Below are positions 25,123 to 35,035 of a stretch of DNA of 64,000 bases, piece after piece. The DNA is from Fidelibacterota bacterium. GTDB lineage: Bacteria > Pseudomonadota > Alphaproteobacteria > Rhodospirillales > Rhodospirillaceae. The position numbers and the translations under genes are program-made. The stretch spans positions 1-64,000 of the forward strand of contig CANJLF010000004.1 in assembly GCA_947475295.1 (NCBI GenBank). The letters run 5' to 3'. Numbering within the stretch: the stretch's first letter is position 1; the number at the start of each line of letters is the position of its first letter. Under the pieces are notes generated by a model that was given only the letters and a program-made list of their open reading frames with translations, ran no database searches and was not told where the DNA came from.

Positions 25123-27657
25123 TTAGGCCGCGCTGCGCCCCGCGCGCGCGCCTGATCCGGACATCTGGCCCTGAATGCGCTGAATGGCCGTCGTGGCGCT
25201 ATCGACGCTGGCCTTAAGGTCGGCCAGGGCGGTTTTGACGGCCTCAAGGTCCGGCAGATCGGCTTCGATCATGCCCGCAATTTCGCTGGCCCGAAGAGCG
25301 CCGAACTGGGCACAGACACTTTTAAGGTCGTGGGCCGAACGCCTAACCTGGGCAAAATCGCCGGCGGCGGCGCTGTGCATGACGTCGCCAAGGTACTGCT
25401 CCATGGAGGCAAGGCAGCGCCCCAAAAGATTGCGCATGAGCGCCGGCCCAAGACCTTCGCTGAGCCCGTCGATTCGCTGCGGGTCGAAAACCGGCAGGTT
25501 GCCGTCGGCGGAATTGTGATTTTCCGCCGACATCTCTGCTGGTTCGGCAGCGATGGTTCCACCGAGCCGTCTTTCCAGCAGCACCTTGATCTCACGCGCG
25601 AGTACATGCCACTCGATAGGCTTGGTTACGACCGCATCGCAACCGGCTTCCAGATATCGAGAGCGGCTTTCAGGAATGGCGTCGGCAGTCACCGCGATAA
25701 TCGGGACAGCCGCGCCCGGGCCTTCGCCGCGGCGGATGAGACGCACGGCTTCTGTGCCGTCCATAATCGGCATCTGCATATCCATGAGGATGACGTCGAA
25801 GGACTCGACCTGGGCGCGCAGAACCGCTTCCTTGCCGTTGTCGACAGTGGTGATCGTATGACCCCACATCTCAATGACCTGACGAACCAGAAATTGCGTT
25901 GTCGAATTGTCTTCGGCAAAAAGCACATTGAGGGTGTGGCCGCGCAGGACGTCGCCGATGCGCGCCGGCGTGATGGCAAAGCGATGCTCGATCTGCTCGG
26001 GCACACCCGGAAGAAGGCGAACGGTGAAAGAGAACATCGAACCCTCGCCCTGCACGCTATGCGCGCAGATCGTACCGCCCATGGCCTCGACGATCTGTCT
26101 GCAGATGTGAAGGCCGAGGCCAGAGCCACCGAATCGCCGCGAGGTGGAACTGTCTTCCTGTTCGAAGGGCCGGAAAATGCGTCCCTGGGCCTCCAGCGAC
26201 ATGCCGATGCCGGTGTCTTTGACATCGACTTCCGCCAACACCGTGCCGTCGTCCTGTAGGCGCTGGCGGCAGACGACTTCAACGGCGCCGCGATCGGTGA
26301 ACTTCAGGGCATTGCCGACGAGGTTGAAAAGGATCTGGCGCAGGCGTTTGGGGTCGCCGTTCAGAACGTCGCTGCCGACGCTCTGACATTCCACGGTAAA
26401 GGTGAGACCCTTCTGACTCATGGCCGGGGCGAAGAATTCCTGCACATCCTTCATAACCTGGGATAACCGGAAGTCGGTGGTATCAAGATCAAGGCGGCCG
26501 GCCTCGATCTTGGCCAGGTCGAGAAGGTCATTGAGCAGTTCCAGGAATGAGCGCGCCGAACGCTCCAGTGTTTCGGTGATGCTCTTTTGCTCCGGCGTCT
26601 GGTTGCTTGCGAGCAGCAGATCGCACATGCCGATGATGCCGGTCATGGGTGTGCGCAGTTCGTGACTCATATTGGTGAGGAAAGCCGACTTGGCGGCATT
26701 GGCCCGCTCGGCGGCGCGGCGCGCGGCGATGGTCTCGCGCTCCAGGCGGCGGCGCCCGGTCAGTACCGCGGCAATCGGCAGGATGGTAAAGACCACCGTG
26801 GCCAGGAAAATTTGCAGCAGAACCACGCCTTCCGACGCCGATGCCGATTGCGACAATGCGAAGGGGCCGTAGCCGGCGATGGTCAGCGGAATCGAGAGCA
26901 CCGCGAGAATCGCCATGGCCAGCGCAGCACCGGCGAACCGCAAGCGAAAGGCCGCCAAGATCAGGATGGGAAAGACGAGAAAAAGCAGCCGGCTGCTGCC
27001 TTGTGTGAAGGTCCCGAGGGAAACCGCCGCCACCAGCAACAGGATCCCCGCGGTCTGTAGGCGGTTGGGCTTGCTGGTGATTTGATCCCATTCGTCCGAG
27101 CGCAACATCAAAAGCAGCGGCACGATCATAAGCACACCGAGAGAGTCGGCGGCGAACCAGGTCTGAATCACCGGCCACGGATCCAGGCCGTTTAAAACAT
27201 GGAGAATGATGCCGGCGGTGATGGCGCTGGAGATAGGTCCGACCAGCCCGCAGATCAGCAGGAATTTGCCGAAGGCGCCGGGCCGCGTCAGATCCGGCGG
27301 CGTCTCGACGTAGCGCGAGAACAGCGCCAACGATACGACGATCTCGACGGTATTGCAGGCCGACAGCAAAAGCGCGACGCCGAAAGGATCCGCCGCCAGC
27401 CAATCGGCCATCATATTCGCGAAGTACCCGGCCAAGAGCAGCGGCACCCACGCCTGACGCGGCGAGCGCAGCAGAATCGCCAGCATAAAGGCGTCGGCCG
27501 GCCAGATGATGGCGACCCGGCCCGCCTGGCGCGTGAATTCGATTCCGGCGTAAGCGGTTACAAAAACCACCGCCGCACAAAAAAAGATCGAAGATTTTGG
27601 GACTGATGCCCAGTTCTGGAATGTTTTCGACATTCGCTGGACGAGAGGGTGAGTCAT
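25123..27657 (-). CDS. MASE1 hybrid histidine kinase with receiver and Hpt domains
   Basis: An 844-residue membrane sensor. Residues ~22-305 form about eight membrane helices of the MASE1 sensor type (VAIIWPADAFMLAILLRSPR is characteristic). The HisKA domain has the H-box SHELRTP (His332). HATPase_c has the N-box Asn449, DTGIGM (481-486) and GSGLGL (511-516). The receiver domain (about 577-695) has Asp626 in ILMDMQMP and Lys679. The C-terminal Hpt domain has His776 in SAHDLKSV. All relay residues are intact, so a full His-Asp-His phosphorelay is expected. The ligand is unknown. The gene is divergent from an atypical receiver protein at 27916, a plausible but unproven partner. Confidence 0.92.
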   Translation of the reverse strand: MTHPLVQRMSKTFQNWASVPKSSIFFCAAVVFVTAYAGIEFTRQAGRVAIIWPADAFMLAILLRSPRQAWVPLLLAGYFANMMADWLAADPFGVALLLSACNTVEIVVSLALFSRYVETPPDLTRPGAFGKFLLICGLVGPISSAITAGIILHVLNGLDPWPVIQTWFAADSLGVLMIVPLLLMLRSDEWDQITSKPNRLQTAGILLLVAAVSLGTFTQGSSRLLFLVFPILILAAFRLRFAGAALAMAILAVLSIPLTIAGYGPFALSQSASASEGVVLLQIFLATVVFTILPIAAVLTGRRRLERETIAARRAAERANAAKSAFLTNMSHELRTPMTGIIGMCDLLLASNQTPEQKSITETLERSARSFLELLNDLLDLAKIEAGRLDLDTTDFRLSQVMKDVQEFFAPAMSQKGLTFTVECQSVGSDVLNGDPKRLRQILFNLVGNALKFTDRGAVEVVCRQRLQDDGTVLAEVDVKDTGIGMSLEAQGRIFRPFEQEDSSTSRRFGGSGLGLHICRQIVEAMGGTICAHSVQGEGSMFSFTVRLLPGVPEQIEHRFAITPARIGDVLRGHTLNVLFAEDNSTTQFLVRQVIEMWGHTITTVDNGKEAVLRAQVESFDVILMDMQMPIMDGTEAVRLIRRGEGPGAAVPIIAVTADAIPESRSRYLEAGCDAVVTKPIEWHVLAREIKVLLERRLGGTIAAEPAEMSAENHNSADGNLPVFDPQRIDGLSEGLGPALMRNLLGRCLASMEQYLGDVMHSAAAGDFAQVRRSAHDLKSVCAQFGALRASEIAGMIEADLPDLEAVKTALADLKASVDSATTAIQRIQGQMSGSGARAGRSAA

Positions 27658-27915
27658 TCCGGGCGTCTCTATATACGCGTGAACGTCTCCCCTCCCGGGA
27701 TGATGCCGCGCAATTTTTCCAGCGATCTGGCGGCATTCCTAGCAAAATTACACAGGTATTTCAATTTTTGGTGACTCGGCCGGCGACACAAATTCAACTG
27801 GCGATTATTTCTTAAGAGCTGAAAGGACTTAGCCCAAAGCGAGCAATTGAGTATTTGGCAAGGCACGGCTAAGACGGATCAACCGCCGTCTCGGGGCAAA
27901 TGCGTTGGGCGCGTC

Positions 27916-28491
27916 ATGTTGAACAAAACCAGCGACTATCTCGGCCCTTTTAAGATCCTCGTGGTCGAGCCCAATCCGCTGATGCGGCGTATCACGCGCG
28001 GCATTCTGCAGATCTTGGGCGCGCGCAGGATCGTTGAGACCGATAGCATCAACACCGCCGCGACCTACATCCAGCAGGGCGACGTCGACGTCGTGCTTTC
28101 GGAGTGGTACCTCTCGGCGTCCTACGGCGTGGATCTGATCCGCTGGCTGCGGCACACGGACTCCGAGATCCGTTTTACGCCGTTCATCATGATGACATCG
28201 CAGACGCGCCTGGAAAGCGTGACGGCGGCGCGCAACGCTGGCATCACCGAGTTTGTGGCCAAGCCGTTTTCAGCGAAGTCTCTGGTCGCGCGTATTCGTG
28301 AGGTGGTCGAGCGGCCCCGCCCCTTTGTCGCCATCGGGCAATATTTCGGTCCCGACCGCAGACGCCGCGCTGGCGTACTCGAGGAAAAAACCGACCGGCG
28401 CAGTGCTGCCGCGCTGCTGATCGGCGGAACGGATTTGACCCAGGATCAGATCAACCGGGTTGTTTCCGGCCCCGGCACTGGAAGACGCTAA
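27916..28491 (+). CDS. Atypical single-domain response regulator (phosphoacceptor Asp replaced by Glu)
   Basis: A 191-residue protein. Residues ~12-135 have the receiver fold ([25 protein letters not shown]). The switch Thr94 and Lys116 are kept. At the phosphorylation site the sequence is DVVLSEWYL, placing Glu63 where Asp is expected, and the N-terminal acidic pair is reduced to E-P-N (18-20). The domain is probably not phosphorylated normally and could be locked active. The tail contains YFGPDRRRR and no DNA-binding domain. The ATG at 27916 is the first start giving a normal N-terminus; the frame opens earlier at 27847. Its stop overlaps the convergent dps stop. Confidence 0.85.
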   Translation: MLNKTSDYLGPFKILVVEPNPLMRRITRGILQILGARRIVETDSINTAATYIQQGDVDVVLSEWYLSASYGVDLIRWLRHTDSEIRFTPFIMMTSQTRLESVTAARNAGITEFVAKPFSAKSLVARIREVVERPRPFVAIGQYFGPDRRRRAGVLEEKTDRRSAAALLIGGTDLTQDQINRVVSGPGTGRR

Positions 28492-28973
28492 GCCTTCCTA
28501 TCTTCCAAGAGGCTGCGCAGCATCCAGGCGGTTTTTTCGTGGACCTGGAGGCGTTGTGTCAAAAGATCGGTGGTGGGTTCGTCGGTGGCTTTGTCGGCCA
28601 ACGGCAATATCCCGCGCGCGGTCTTGGCGGCCTGCTCGTGACCCTTCACCAGATTACGGATCATGTCGGTGGCTTTGGGGATGTGATCTTCTTCTGTAAT
28701 GCTCGTCAGCTTGGCCAGCGCCTTGTAGGTGCCAGGCGCTACGTGACCCAGCGTGCGAATACGTTCCGCGATCAGATCGACCGCCAGCCACAATTCGTTG
28801 TACTGCGTCTCGAACATGAGATGCAGAGTCTGGAACATGGGCCCGGTGACGTTCCAATGATAGTTGTGGGTTTTGAGATAGAGCGTGTAGGTGTCGGCCA
28901 GAAGATGCGACAGGCCGTCGGCGATGGCCTTGCGGTCCTTTTTATCGATGCCGATGTCGATGTCCATACCCAT
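28488..28973 (-). CDS. dps: Dps-family ferritin-like DNA-protection protein
   Basis: A 161-residue Dps-type protein. Dps forms a 12-mer that oxidises and stores iron with peroxide and shields DNA in stress or starvation. The ferroxidase residues are visible in [28 protein letters not shown]: the His of HWN, the His of TLH and the Glu of FETQ. The four-helix bundle length fits. The ATG at 28973 follows a GGAG seven bases upstream and is preferred over the ATG at 28985. The gene lies beside signalling genes, in keeping with stress use. Confidence 0.9.
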   Translation of the reverse strand: MGMDIDIGIDKKDRKAIADGLSHLLADTYTLYLKTHNYHWNVTGPMFQTLHLMFETQYNELWLAVDLIAERIRTLGHVAPGTYKALAKLTSITEEDHIPKATDMIRNLVKGHEQAAKTARGILPLADKATDEPTTDLLTQRLQVHEKTAWMLRSLLEDRKA

Positions 28974-29044
28974 GGCGCACTCCATAAAAGCTCAAGATTG
29001 AATTGCAGATAGGCTAGACCTCGCCCTCTAAGGCGTCAGCCGGC

Positions 29045-29728
29045 TCAAACAGAAGTCAGAAGGCCTTGTTCCAGGCGAACGGTGCGGTCCATGCGGCTGG
29101 CAAGCGCCGGATTGTGCGTAGCGATGAGTGCGGCCAAACCATGCTGTTTGGCTAAGGCTACCAGCTGCGCAAAAACGCCGTCGGCGGTATCGGGGTCGAG
29201 ATTGCCTGTGGGCTCGTCGGCCAGTAGAACCGCCGGGTTATTGGCCAGCGCCCGTGCGATGGCGACGCGCTGCTGCTCGCCGCCGGAGAGCTTGCCCGGT
29301 CGATGATCGGCGCGAGCGCTCAAGCCCATGGACTCTAACAGCGTCATGGCGCGGTCGCGCGCGATGCTGCGTTTCACGCCGGCGATCATCTGCGGCACGA
29401 TGATGTTCTCCACCGCCGAGAACTCCGGCAGTAAATGGTGGAATTGATAGACAAAGCCGAGGCGGCTGCGGCGCAGCTCGGTGCGCTTGGTGTCGTCGAA
29501 GCCGCCGCAATCCTCGCCGTTGAAACGCACTTCCCCGGCATCGGGGCGTTCCAGCAATCCTGCGATATGCAGCAGCGTGGATTTTCCGGCGCCCGAAGGG
29601 CCCACCAGCGCCACCACTTCGCCGCGCGCGAGACTCAAGGACGCACCCCGCAAAACCTGCAACCCGCCGCCGGCTTGCGTATAGGTGCGATGAACCGCTT
29701 TCAACTCCAGCGCAAGCGCGTCACTCAT
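29045..29728 (-). CDS. lolD: Lipoprotein-releasing ABC transporter ATPase LolD
   Basis: LolD (227 residues) powers release of lipoproteins from the inner membrane to LolA. Walker A is [11 protein letters not shown], the signature is [15 protein letters not shown], and Walker B is [29 protein letters not shown] (Q-loop) carries the Lol-type sequence. The ATG at 29728 overlaps the lolC stop by 8 bases, giving coupled synthesis. The frame stays open to 29989 inside lolC, but that part is not ABC-like. Confidence 0.95.
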   Translation of the reverse strand: MSDALALELKAVHRTYTQAGGGLQVLRGASLSLARGEVVALVGPSGAGKSTLLHIAGLLERPDAGEVRFNGEDCGGFDDTKRTELRRSRLGFVYQFHHLLPEFSAVENIIVPQMIAGVKRSIARDRAMTLLESMGLSARADHRPGKLSGGEQQRVAIARALANNPAVLLADEPTGNLDPDTADGVFAQLVALAKQHGLAALIATHNPALASRMDRTVRLEQGLLTSV

Positions 29729-30968
29729 AGCGCAGCGCTTCCACAGGGTCCGTGCGCGCCGCCCGCCACGAGGGGTAAATCGTCGCGGCCAGAGACAACC
29801 CCAGCGCCATGGCGACCACCGACATGGTTTCATGCCATTCCATCTTGGCCGGCATCTGCGTGAGGAAATAAACTTCGGGCGAGAACAGCTCGGTGCCGAT
29901 AACCCGCTCCAGGAAGCGGCGGATGGCTTCAATATTGTCGCAGAACACCACGCCGAGGCCGAAGCCCAGCGCCGTGCCAGTGAAACCAACGCTGGCGCCG
30001 GCGATCAGGAATATCCGCATAATCATGCCGCGCGTGGCACCCATGGTGCGCAGGATGGCGATGTCGCGCCCCTTGTCCTTCACCAGCATGATCAGGCCGG
30101 AAATGATGTTCATGGCCGCGACCAGAATGATCAGCGTCAGGATCAGGAACATGACGTTGCGTTCTACCTCGAGCGCGTTGAAGAACGGCACGTTGGTGTC
30201 CTGCCAGGACAAAATCCGCAGACCTGGCCCGACGGCATCGCGCACCTTCCCGGCAATGGGCCGGGCATTGTCGGCGCTGTCGATCCTAAGTTCCAGGCTG
30301 GTCACAGAGCCGGGATATTTGAAATAAGTCTGGGCCAAGGACAGCGGCATGAAAATGACCGACGCGTCATAATCGCTCATACCGATACTGAATATCCCGG
30401 CGACGACGAACGAGTGCGCGCGCGGTGTCGAACCGAAGGCCGTGACGTTGCCCTTGGGGGAAATTAGCAGGATTTCATCTCCTGCCCGCACCCGGAACTG
30501 TTCGGCCATGCGCGCGCCGATAAGGATGCCCTCGCCGGCCTCATAGTGTGCGAGCGAACCCTCGACAATTTTGCCGGCAATCCAAGGCAGCCTAGCGATG
30601 TCCGTATCTTGCATGCCGCGCACCAGGGCGGCGGCACTGGTGGTGTTGGATGACACCAACACCTGGCCTTCGACCACCGGCATGGCGCTGACAACGCCCG
30701 GGATGGTTTCCAGCTGTTTGGCCTTGGCGTCGTAGTCGATGATTGATTCGGTGATGCCGTAGACATTGATATGCCCGTTAATGCCGAGGATGCGCTCGGT
30801 GATATCGGCCCTAAAGCCGTTCATCACCGCCATGACGATGATGAGCGTGGCGACGCCAAGCGCGATGCCCACCAGCGAGAAGCCGGCGATGACCGAGACA
30901 AAGCCTTCCTTGCGCCGGGCCCGGAGGTACCGCGCCGCCACCATCCGCTCGAAGGCACCGAAGATCAT
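29721..30968 (-). CDS. lolC: Lipoprotein-releasing system permease (LolC/LolE family)
   Basis: A 415-residue inner-membrane protein with one N-terminal helix ([20 protein letters not shown]), a large periplasmic domain (about residues 50-260) and three C-terminal helices ([20 protein letters not shown] and two more). This is the LolC/LolE topology. [20 protein letters not shown] is the coupling-helix motif that meets LolD. Only one permease gene is present, so the complex is probably a homodimer (the LolF situation) or has a partner elsewhere. The ATG lies 5 bases after the proS stop. Confidence 0.94.
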   Translation of the reverse strand: MIFGAFERMVAARYLRARRKEGFVSVIAGFSLVGIALGVATLIIVMAVMNGFRADITERILGINGHINVYGITESIIDYDAKAKQLETIPGVVSAMPVVEGQVLVSSNTTSAAALVRGMQDTDIARLPWIAGKIVEGSLAHYEAGEGILIGARMAEQFRVRAGDEILLISPKGNVTAFGSTPRAHSFVVAGIFSIGMSDYDASVIFMPLSLAQTYFKYPGSVTSLELRIDSADNARPIAGKVRDAVGPGLRILSWQDTNVPFFNALEVERNVMFLILTLIILVAAMNIISGLIMLVKDKGRDIAILRTMGATRGMIMRIFLIAGASVGFTGTALGFGLGVVFCDNIEAIRRFLERVIGTELFSPEVYFLTQMPAKMEWHETMSVVAMALGLSLAATIYPSWRAARTDPVEALRYE

Positions 30969-30972
30969 AGCG

Positions 30973-32286
30973 TTAAATCACCGTCAATTTGGCGACAGCG
31001 GCGTCGAAACTCAGCTCTTCCTTGACGCCGGTGGCGCGGCGCTTCAGTTCGACCACGCCTTTGGCGACACCCTTGGGGCCCACCACGATCTGCCAGGGCA
31101 GACCGATCAGGTCCATGTCGGCAAACTTCACCCCGGCGCGTTCGTCGCGGTCGTCATAGAGAACGTCGCGCTGCTTAAGGCCAAGGGCGTTATAGATCTG
31201 TTTGCAGGCGGCATCGCAGGCCGCGTCGCCGACCTTGAGGTTGATCAGACCCACGTCAAAGGGTGCCACGGCGTCGGGCCAGACGATGCCGTTCTCGTCA
31301 TGGCTGGCCTCGATGATGGCGCCCACCAGGCGCGACACGCCGATGCCGTAGGAGCCCATGAACACGGCCGACGCGTTGCCGTCGGAGCCGATGACGCTGG
31401 CCTTCATGGGGTCCGAGTACTTTGTGCCAAAATGGAAGATGTGGCCGACCTCTATGCCCCGCGCGCTGACCAGGTCGCCGCCCAACTGGGCGCCGATGGC
31501 GGCGTCGTGCTTTTCGTCGGTGGCGGCATAAAGGCTGGTCCATTCGTCGATGATCGGCTGCAAGTTGGCTTCGTAGTCTACGTTCTCGGGGGCGGGCTTT
31601 TCGAGGAGGCCTTTGTGACAGAACACGGCGCTTTCGCCCGTATCGGCCAGAACGATGAACTCATGGGAAAGATCCCCGCCGATGGGGCCGGAGTCCGCCT
31701 TCATGGGAATGGCCTTCAAGCCTAGCCGGGCGAAGGTGCGCAGGTAGGCCACGAACATCTGGTTATAGGCGTGGCGCGAGCGCTCGTAATCCATGTCGAA
31801 GGAGTAGGCATCCTTCATCAAAAACTCGCGGCCGCGCATGACGCCAAAGCGCGGACGGACCTCGTCGCGGAACTTCCAATGGATTTGATACAAGTTCTTA
31901 GGAAGATCGCGGTAGCTTTTGATGTTATTGCGAAAAATATCCGTCACGACCTCTTCGTGGGTGGGGCCGTACAGCATGTCGCGCTCGTGGCGATCCTTGA
32001 TGCGCAGCATCTCAGGGCCGTAGTCATCATAACGCCCGCTTTCCTTCCAGAGGTCGCCGGACTGGATGGTGGGCATGATGATTTCCTGGGCGCCCGCCGC
32101 GTTCTGTTCCTCGCGCACCACCTGGATGATGTTCTGCAAAACCCGCGTGCCCAGCGGCAGCCAGTTGTAGATGCCTGCCGCATGCTGGCGGACCATGCCC
32201 GCCCGCAACATCAGGCGGTGGGAAACGATCACCGCCTCGGTGGGGTTTTCCTTGAGGGTCGGCAGGAAAAAACGGGAGAGCCGCAT
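30973..32286 (-). CDS. proS: Prolyl-tRNA synthetase (short, insertion-free type)
   Basis: ProS (437 residues) charges tRNA-Pro. The class II motifs are present: [10 protein letters not shown] with the long motif-1 helix, [20 protein letters not shown] (motif 2) and [16 protein letters not shown] (motif 3). A C-terminal anticodon-binding domain follows ([18 protein letters not shown]). It lacks the ~180-residue editing insertion of E. coli ProS, as expected for alphaproteobacteria, where YbaK/ProX-like proteins edit in trans. The ATG start gives a normal N-terminus ([13 protein letters not shown]). Confidence 0.96.
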   Translation of the reverse strand: MRLSRFFLPTLKENPTEAVIVSHRLMLRAGMVRQHAAGIYNWLPLGTRVLQNIIQVVREEQNAAGAQEIIMPTIQSGDLWKESGRYDDYGPEMLRIKDRHERDMLYGPTHEEVVTDIFRNNIKSYRDLPKNLYQIHWKFRDEVRPRFGVMRGREFLMKDAYSFDMDYERSRHAYNQMFVAYLRTFARLGLKAIPMKADSGPIGGDLSHEFIVLADTGESAVFCHKGLLEKPAPENVDYEANLQPIIDEWTSLYAATDEKHDAAIGAQLGGDLVSARGIEVGHIFHFGTKYSDPMKASVIGSDGNASAVFMGSYGIGVSRLVGAIIEASHDENGIVWPDAVAPFDVGLINLKVGDAACDAACKQIYNALGLKQRDVLYDDRDERAGVKFADMDLIGLPWQIVVGPKGVAKGVVELKRRATGVKEELSFDAAVAKLTVI

Positions 32287-32388
32287 GGGAATCCTTAAGG
32301 TGATGCGAAGGGATAACGCCGCCGGACCATAGGCGAAGGCCCCTCAATAGGCAATAAATCGCGCCGGATCAGGCCGCTTTGGCCGGCT

Positions 32389-32907
32389 CTAAGGCTTCGG
32401 TTTCGGGGTCGGCAGGATCATGCCGGCGGCGGCCATGCCCTTGCGGCAGGCCTCGGCCAGCAGAACCTCGTCTTGGGGGGCGATGCGCTCGCCGTTCCAA
32501 AAGGCGTCGTTGCCTTTGATGGTCAGAACCCCCATGGACGCCTTGCCTTCATAGGGCAGCACCTTGCGGACCGGCTGGGCCGGGGTCATCGAGCCCGGTA
32601 GACCCGGTGTCGGCGCTTGCGCTTTCTTGACGTCGCGGAGCGCCAGACGGTCGGCCAAGTCGATGCCAATCTGGATGTCGATCTGGTCGGGCATGGTGAT
32701 CGTGGGGCCGCCACCAAGATCAGCGGGAACGACCGGTTTGCCATGGACATCGACGCCCGGCTTGTAGGTCACGTCATCGGCGGGAACGTGCTGGACCATC
32801 TGCTGGCAAGCGCTAGCCGAAAGCGAAACATTCTCTGCTTGGGCACTGAATGTAATGCTTGAAGCAACGATAGTTACTGCGCTGAAAAGACTCACATATC
32901 GAATCAT
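32389..32907 (-). CDS. Exported protein of unknown function
   Basis: A 172-residue protein I do not recognise. It has a signal peptide (SLFSAVTIVASSITFSAQA, cleavage before ENV). The mature part is Pro-rich. A first half ends in QIDIQIGIDLADRL, and a second half contains YEGKASMGVLTIKGNDAFWN and EVLLAEACRKGMAAAGM. Two cysteines (SACQQM and EACRKG) could bond. Its ATG overlaps the mce stop (ATGA), so it belongs to the rnj-mce transcription unit. In related genomes this slot often holds a small membrane protein (DUF1467), which this is not. Confidence 0.75.
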   Translation of the reverse strand: MIRYVSLFSAVTIVASSITFSAQAENVSLSASACQQMVQHVPADDVTYKPGVDVHGKPVVPADLGGGPTITMPDQIDIQIGIDLADRLALRDVKKAQAPTPGLPGSMTPAQPVRKVLPYEGKASMGVLTIKGNDAFWNGERIAPQDEVLLAEACRKGMAAAGMILPTPKPKP

Positions 32908-33326
32908 GACTTAGGCTCCTTAGCCACTTCCTCAATCTCGACCAGACAGCCGTTGAAGTCCTTTGGGTGCAGAAACAAAATCGGTGTGCCGTGAGCGCCT
33001 ATTTTGGGTTCGCCGTCGCCCAGGATGCGCTTGCCGCTGGCCTTGAGTTGTTCACGAGCTTTGAGGATGTCCTCGACCTCATAGCTCAGGTGATGGATGC
33101 CGCCGGCAGGATTGTCGTCGAGGAATTTCTGAATGAACGAGTCATGGCCCAAGGGTTCCAGGAATTCGATCTTGGTATTGGGCAGCTCGACAAAAACCAC
33201 CCGGACGCCGTGCTCCGGCAGGTCCTTGGGTGCGGAGACTTTGGCGCCAAGCACATCACGGTAATTGGCCGTGGCGGCAGCCAGGTCCGGGACCGCAATG
33301 GCGACGTGATTAAGGCGTCCGATCAT
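32904..33326 (-). CDS. mce: Methylmalonyl-CoA epimerase
   Basis: A 140-residue protein of the VOC (glyoxalase) superfamily. It interconverts (2R)- and (2S)-methylmalonyl-CoA in propionate degradation. Metal ligands lie in LNHVAIAVPD (His near residue 6), GGIHHLSYEV (His) and the C-terminal CLVEIEEV (Glu). The HPKDFNGCLVE ending is typical for this subgroup. The genes for propionyl-CoA carboxylase and mutase are not in the window. Its position between rnj and proS is common in alphaproteobacteria. Confidence 0.93.
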   Translation of the reverse strand: MIGRLNHVAIAVPDLAAATANYRDVLGAKVSAPKDLPEHGVRVVFVELPNTKIEFLEPLGHDSFIQKFLDDNPAGGIHHLSYEVEDILKAREQLKASGKRILGDGEPKIGAHGTPILFLHPKDFNGCLVEIEEVAKEPKS

Positions 33327-33345
33327 GGGTTGATAATACCGTGCC

Positions 33346-35031
33346 TCAAACCCTCTGGATATGGACCTTCACCACCGGTTTTCGCTTGGGCGCGAAGACC
33401 TTACGGACGGCGGACCGCACCACCTCTTCCACAGCATCGTCGTCGCGCCGGGCTTTCTTAGGCAGGCGGTTCACGGCCCGGTCGAGAATTTGGCCCCAGT
33501 CCTGGTCTTCGTTATCCTCCAGGGGATCGGCCATGCCGAGCACGGCCACCTGAGGATCGCCCAGCACTTCGCCGTCCTCATCCAGCACCACCGTGGCGAC
33601 GACAGCGCCTTCGTAGAACATGCGTTTGCGGTCGCGCAACATGGTCGAGGCAAAGGGGATTACAGCGCCGTCTTCCCAGGCCAAGCGTCCGCTCCAGACC
33701 GTGCCGGCAACGCGGGCTTTGCCGTTCTCAAACTTCACCGCCGAACCGTTCTCCACCAGTACGGTATGGGGCACCTGGCATTCCTTGGCCAGAAGCGCAT
33801 GGGCGCGCATATGCATGGCTTCGCCGTGGACCGGAATGGCGATTTGCGGGCGGATCATCTGATACATACGGCGCAGCTCGTCGCGGGCGGGATGGCCCGA
33901 GACGTGGATGAAGTGATCGCGGGTGGTGACAACCTCCACGCCCAGCTTGGCCAGATGGTTCTGGACCTTGGCGATGGCTTTCTCGTTGCCGGGAATGACG
34001 CGGGAGGAAAACACCACCACGTCGCCCTCTTCCAGGCTCACGTCCTGATGCTGGCCCGAGGCGATGCGCATCAGCGCCGCCCGCCCCTCGCCCTGACTTC
34101 CCGTACAGATGTAGAGCACCTTGTCGCGGGGCAGATGGGCGGCGTCCTCGGCCTGGTAGAAGGTCAGATCATCGGCCAAGTAGCCGGTGCGCCGCGCGGT
34201 TTCGGCAATGCGCCACAAGGATTGCCCGACCAGGGCCACATGGCGGCCGTTGGCTTCGGCCGCCCGGCAGATGGACTCAAGGCGCGCCAAGTTGGAGGCA
34301 AAGCAGCCCACGGCGATACGCCCAGTATAGCGCGCGAACAGGCCGATCAGGCTTTCGCGCACCTCGCCCTCGGAGCCGGCTTCGCCTTCGGAAAAGACAT
34401 TGGTGGAATCGCCGATCAGCGCCAGCACGCCCTCGTCGCCGACCGCATTGAGGGCGGCAAAGTCCGTGGGCTGGCCGATCAGGGGATTGGGATCGAACTT
34501 CCAATCGCCGGTATGAAAGATGGTGCCGTGGCGGGTGCGGATGGCGAGCGCATTGGGCTCGGGGATCGAATGGGTCAGCGTGATGAAATCGACCTTGAAT
34601 GGCCCTATCTCGGCGCGCCCACCCAGCGGCACCACCGTCACCGGCACCTGTCCGTCCAAACCCACTTCCTTCAGCTTGTACTGCAAGAAGGCGGCACAGA
34701 ACGGCGTGGTGTAGACCGGGCATTTCAGCTGCGGCCAGAGATAGGCGACCGCGCCGACATGGTCCTCGTGGGCATGGGTGACGATGAGCCCGGCAAGCTT
34801 GTCGCGCCGTTCGACGATGAAGCTGGGATCGGCCATGACCACATCGAGGCCGGGAATGGTTTCGTCGCCGAAGGTGACACCCAGATCGACCATCAGCCAT
34901 TTGCCGTCGCAGGCGAACAGATTGAGGTTCATGCCGATCTCGCCGGCGCCGCCCAGCGGCACGAACCACAAGCCTTGGTCGAGACCCTTGGGAAAGTCGG
35001 ATTTGACGTCGTGAGACGAGGAACGGTTCAT
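33346..35031 (-). CDS. rnj: Ribonuclease J
   Basis: RNase J (561 residues) is a metallo-beta-lactamase/beta-CASP nuclease with 5'-3' exonuclease and endonuclease activity in RNA maturation and decay. The zinc motif THAHEDHVGA is present. The beta-CASP domain holds IGDSTNVFSEGEAGSEGEVR and YICTGSQGEGRAALMRIA. HVSGHPARDELRRMYQMIRP and IPVHGEAMHMRAHA complete the active site. A C-terminal domain follows from about residue 450. The ATG start is 4 bases after the coaX stop. Confidence 0.96.
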   Translation of the reverse strand: MNRSSSHDVKSDFPKGLDQGLWFVPLGGAGEIGMNLNLFACDGKWLMVDLGVTFGDETIPGLDVVMADPSFIVERRDKLAGLIVTHAHEDHVGAVAYLWPQLKCPVYTTPFCAAFLQYKLKEVGLDGQVPVTVVPLGGRAEIGPFKVDFITLTHSIPEPNALAIRTRHGTIFHTGDWKFDPNPLIGQPTDFAALNAVGDEGVLALIGDSTNVFSEGEAGSEGEVRESLIGLFARYTGRIAVGCFASNLARLESICRAAEANGRHVALVGQSLWRIAETARRTGYLADDLTFYQAEDAAHLPRDKVLYICTGSQGEGRAALMRIASGQHQDVSLEEGDVVVFSSRVIPGNEKAIAKVQNHLAKLGVEVVTTRDHFIHVSGHPARDELRRMYQMIRPQIAIPVHGEAMHMRAHALLAKECQVPHTVLVENGSAVKFENGKARVAGTVWSGRLAWEDGAVIPFASTMLRDRKRMFYEGAVVATVVLDEDGEVLGDPQVAVLGMADPLEDNEDQDWGQILDRAVNRLPKKARRDDDAVEEVVRSAVRKVFAPKRKPVVKVHIQRV

Positions 35032-35035
35032 CAGG

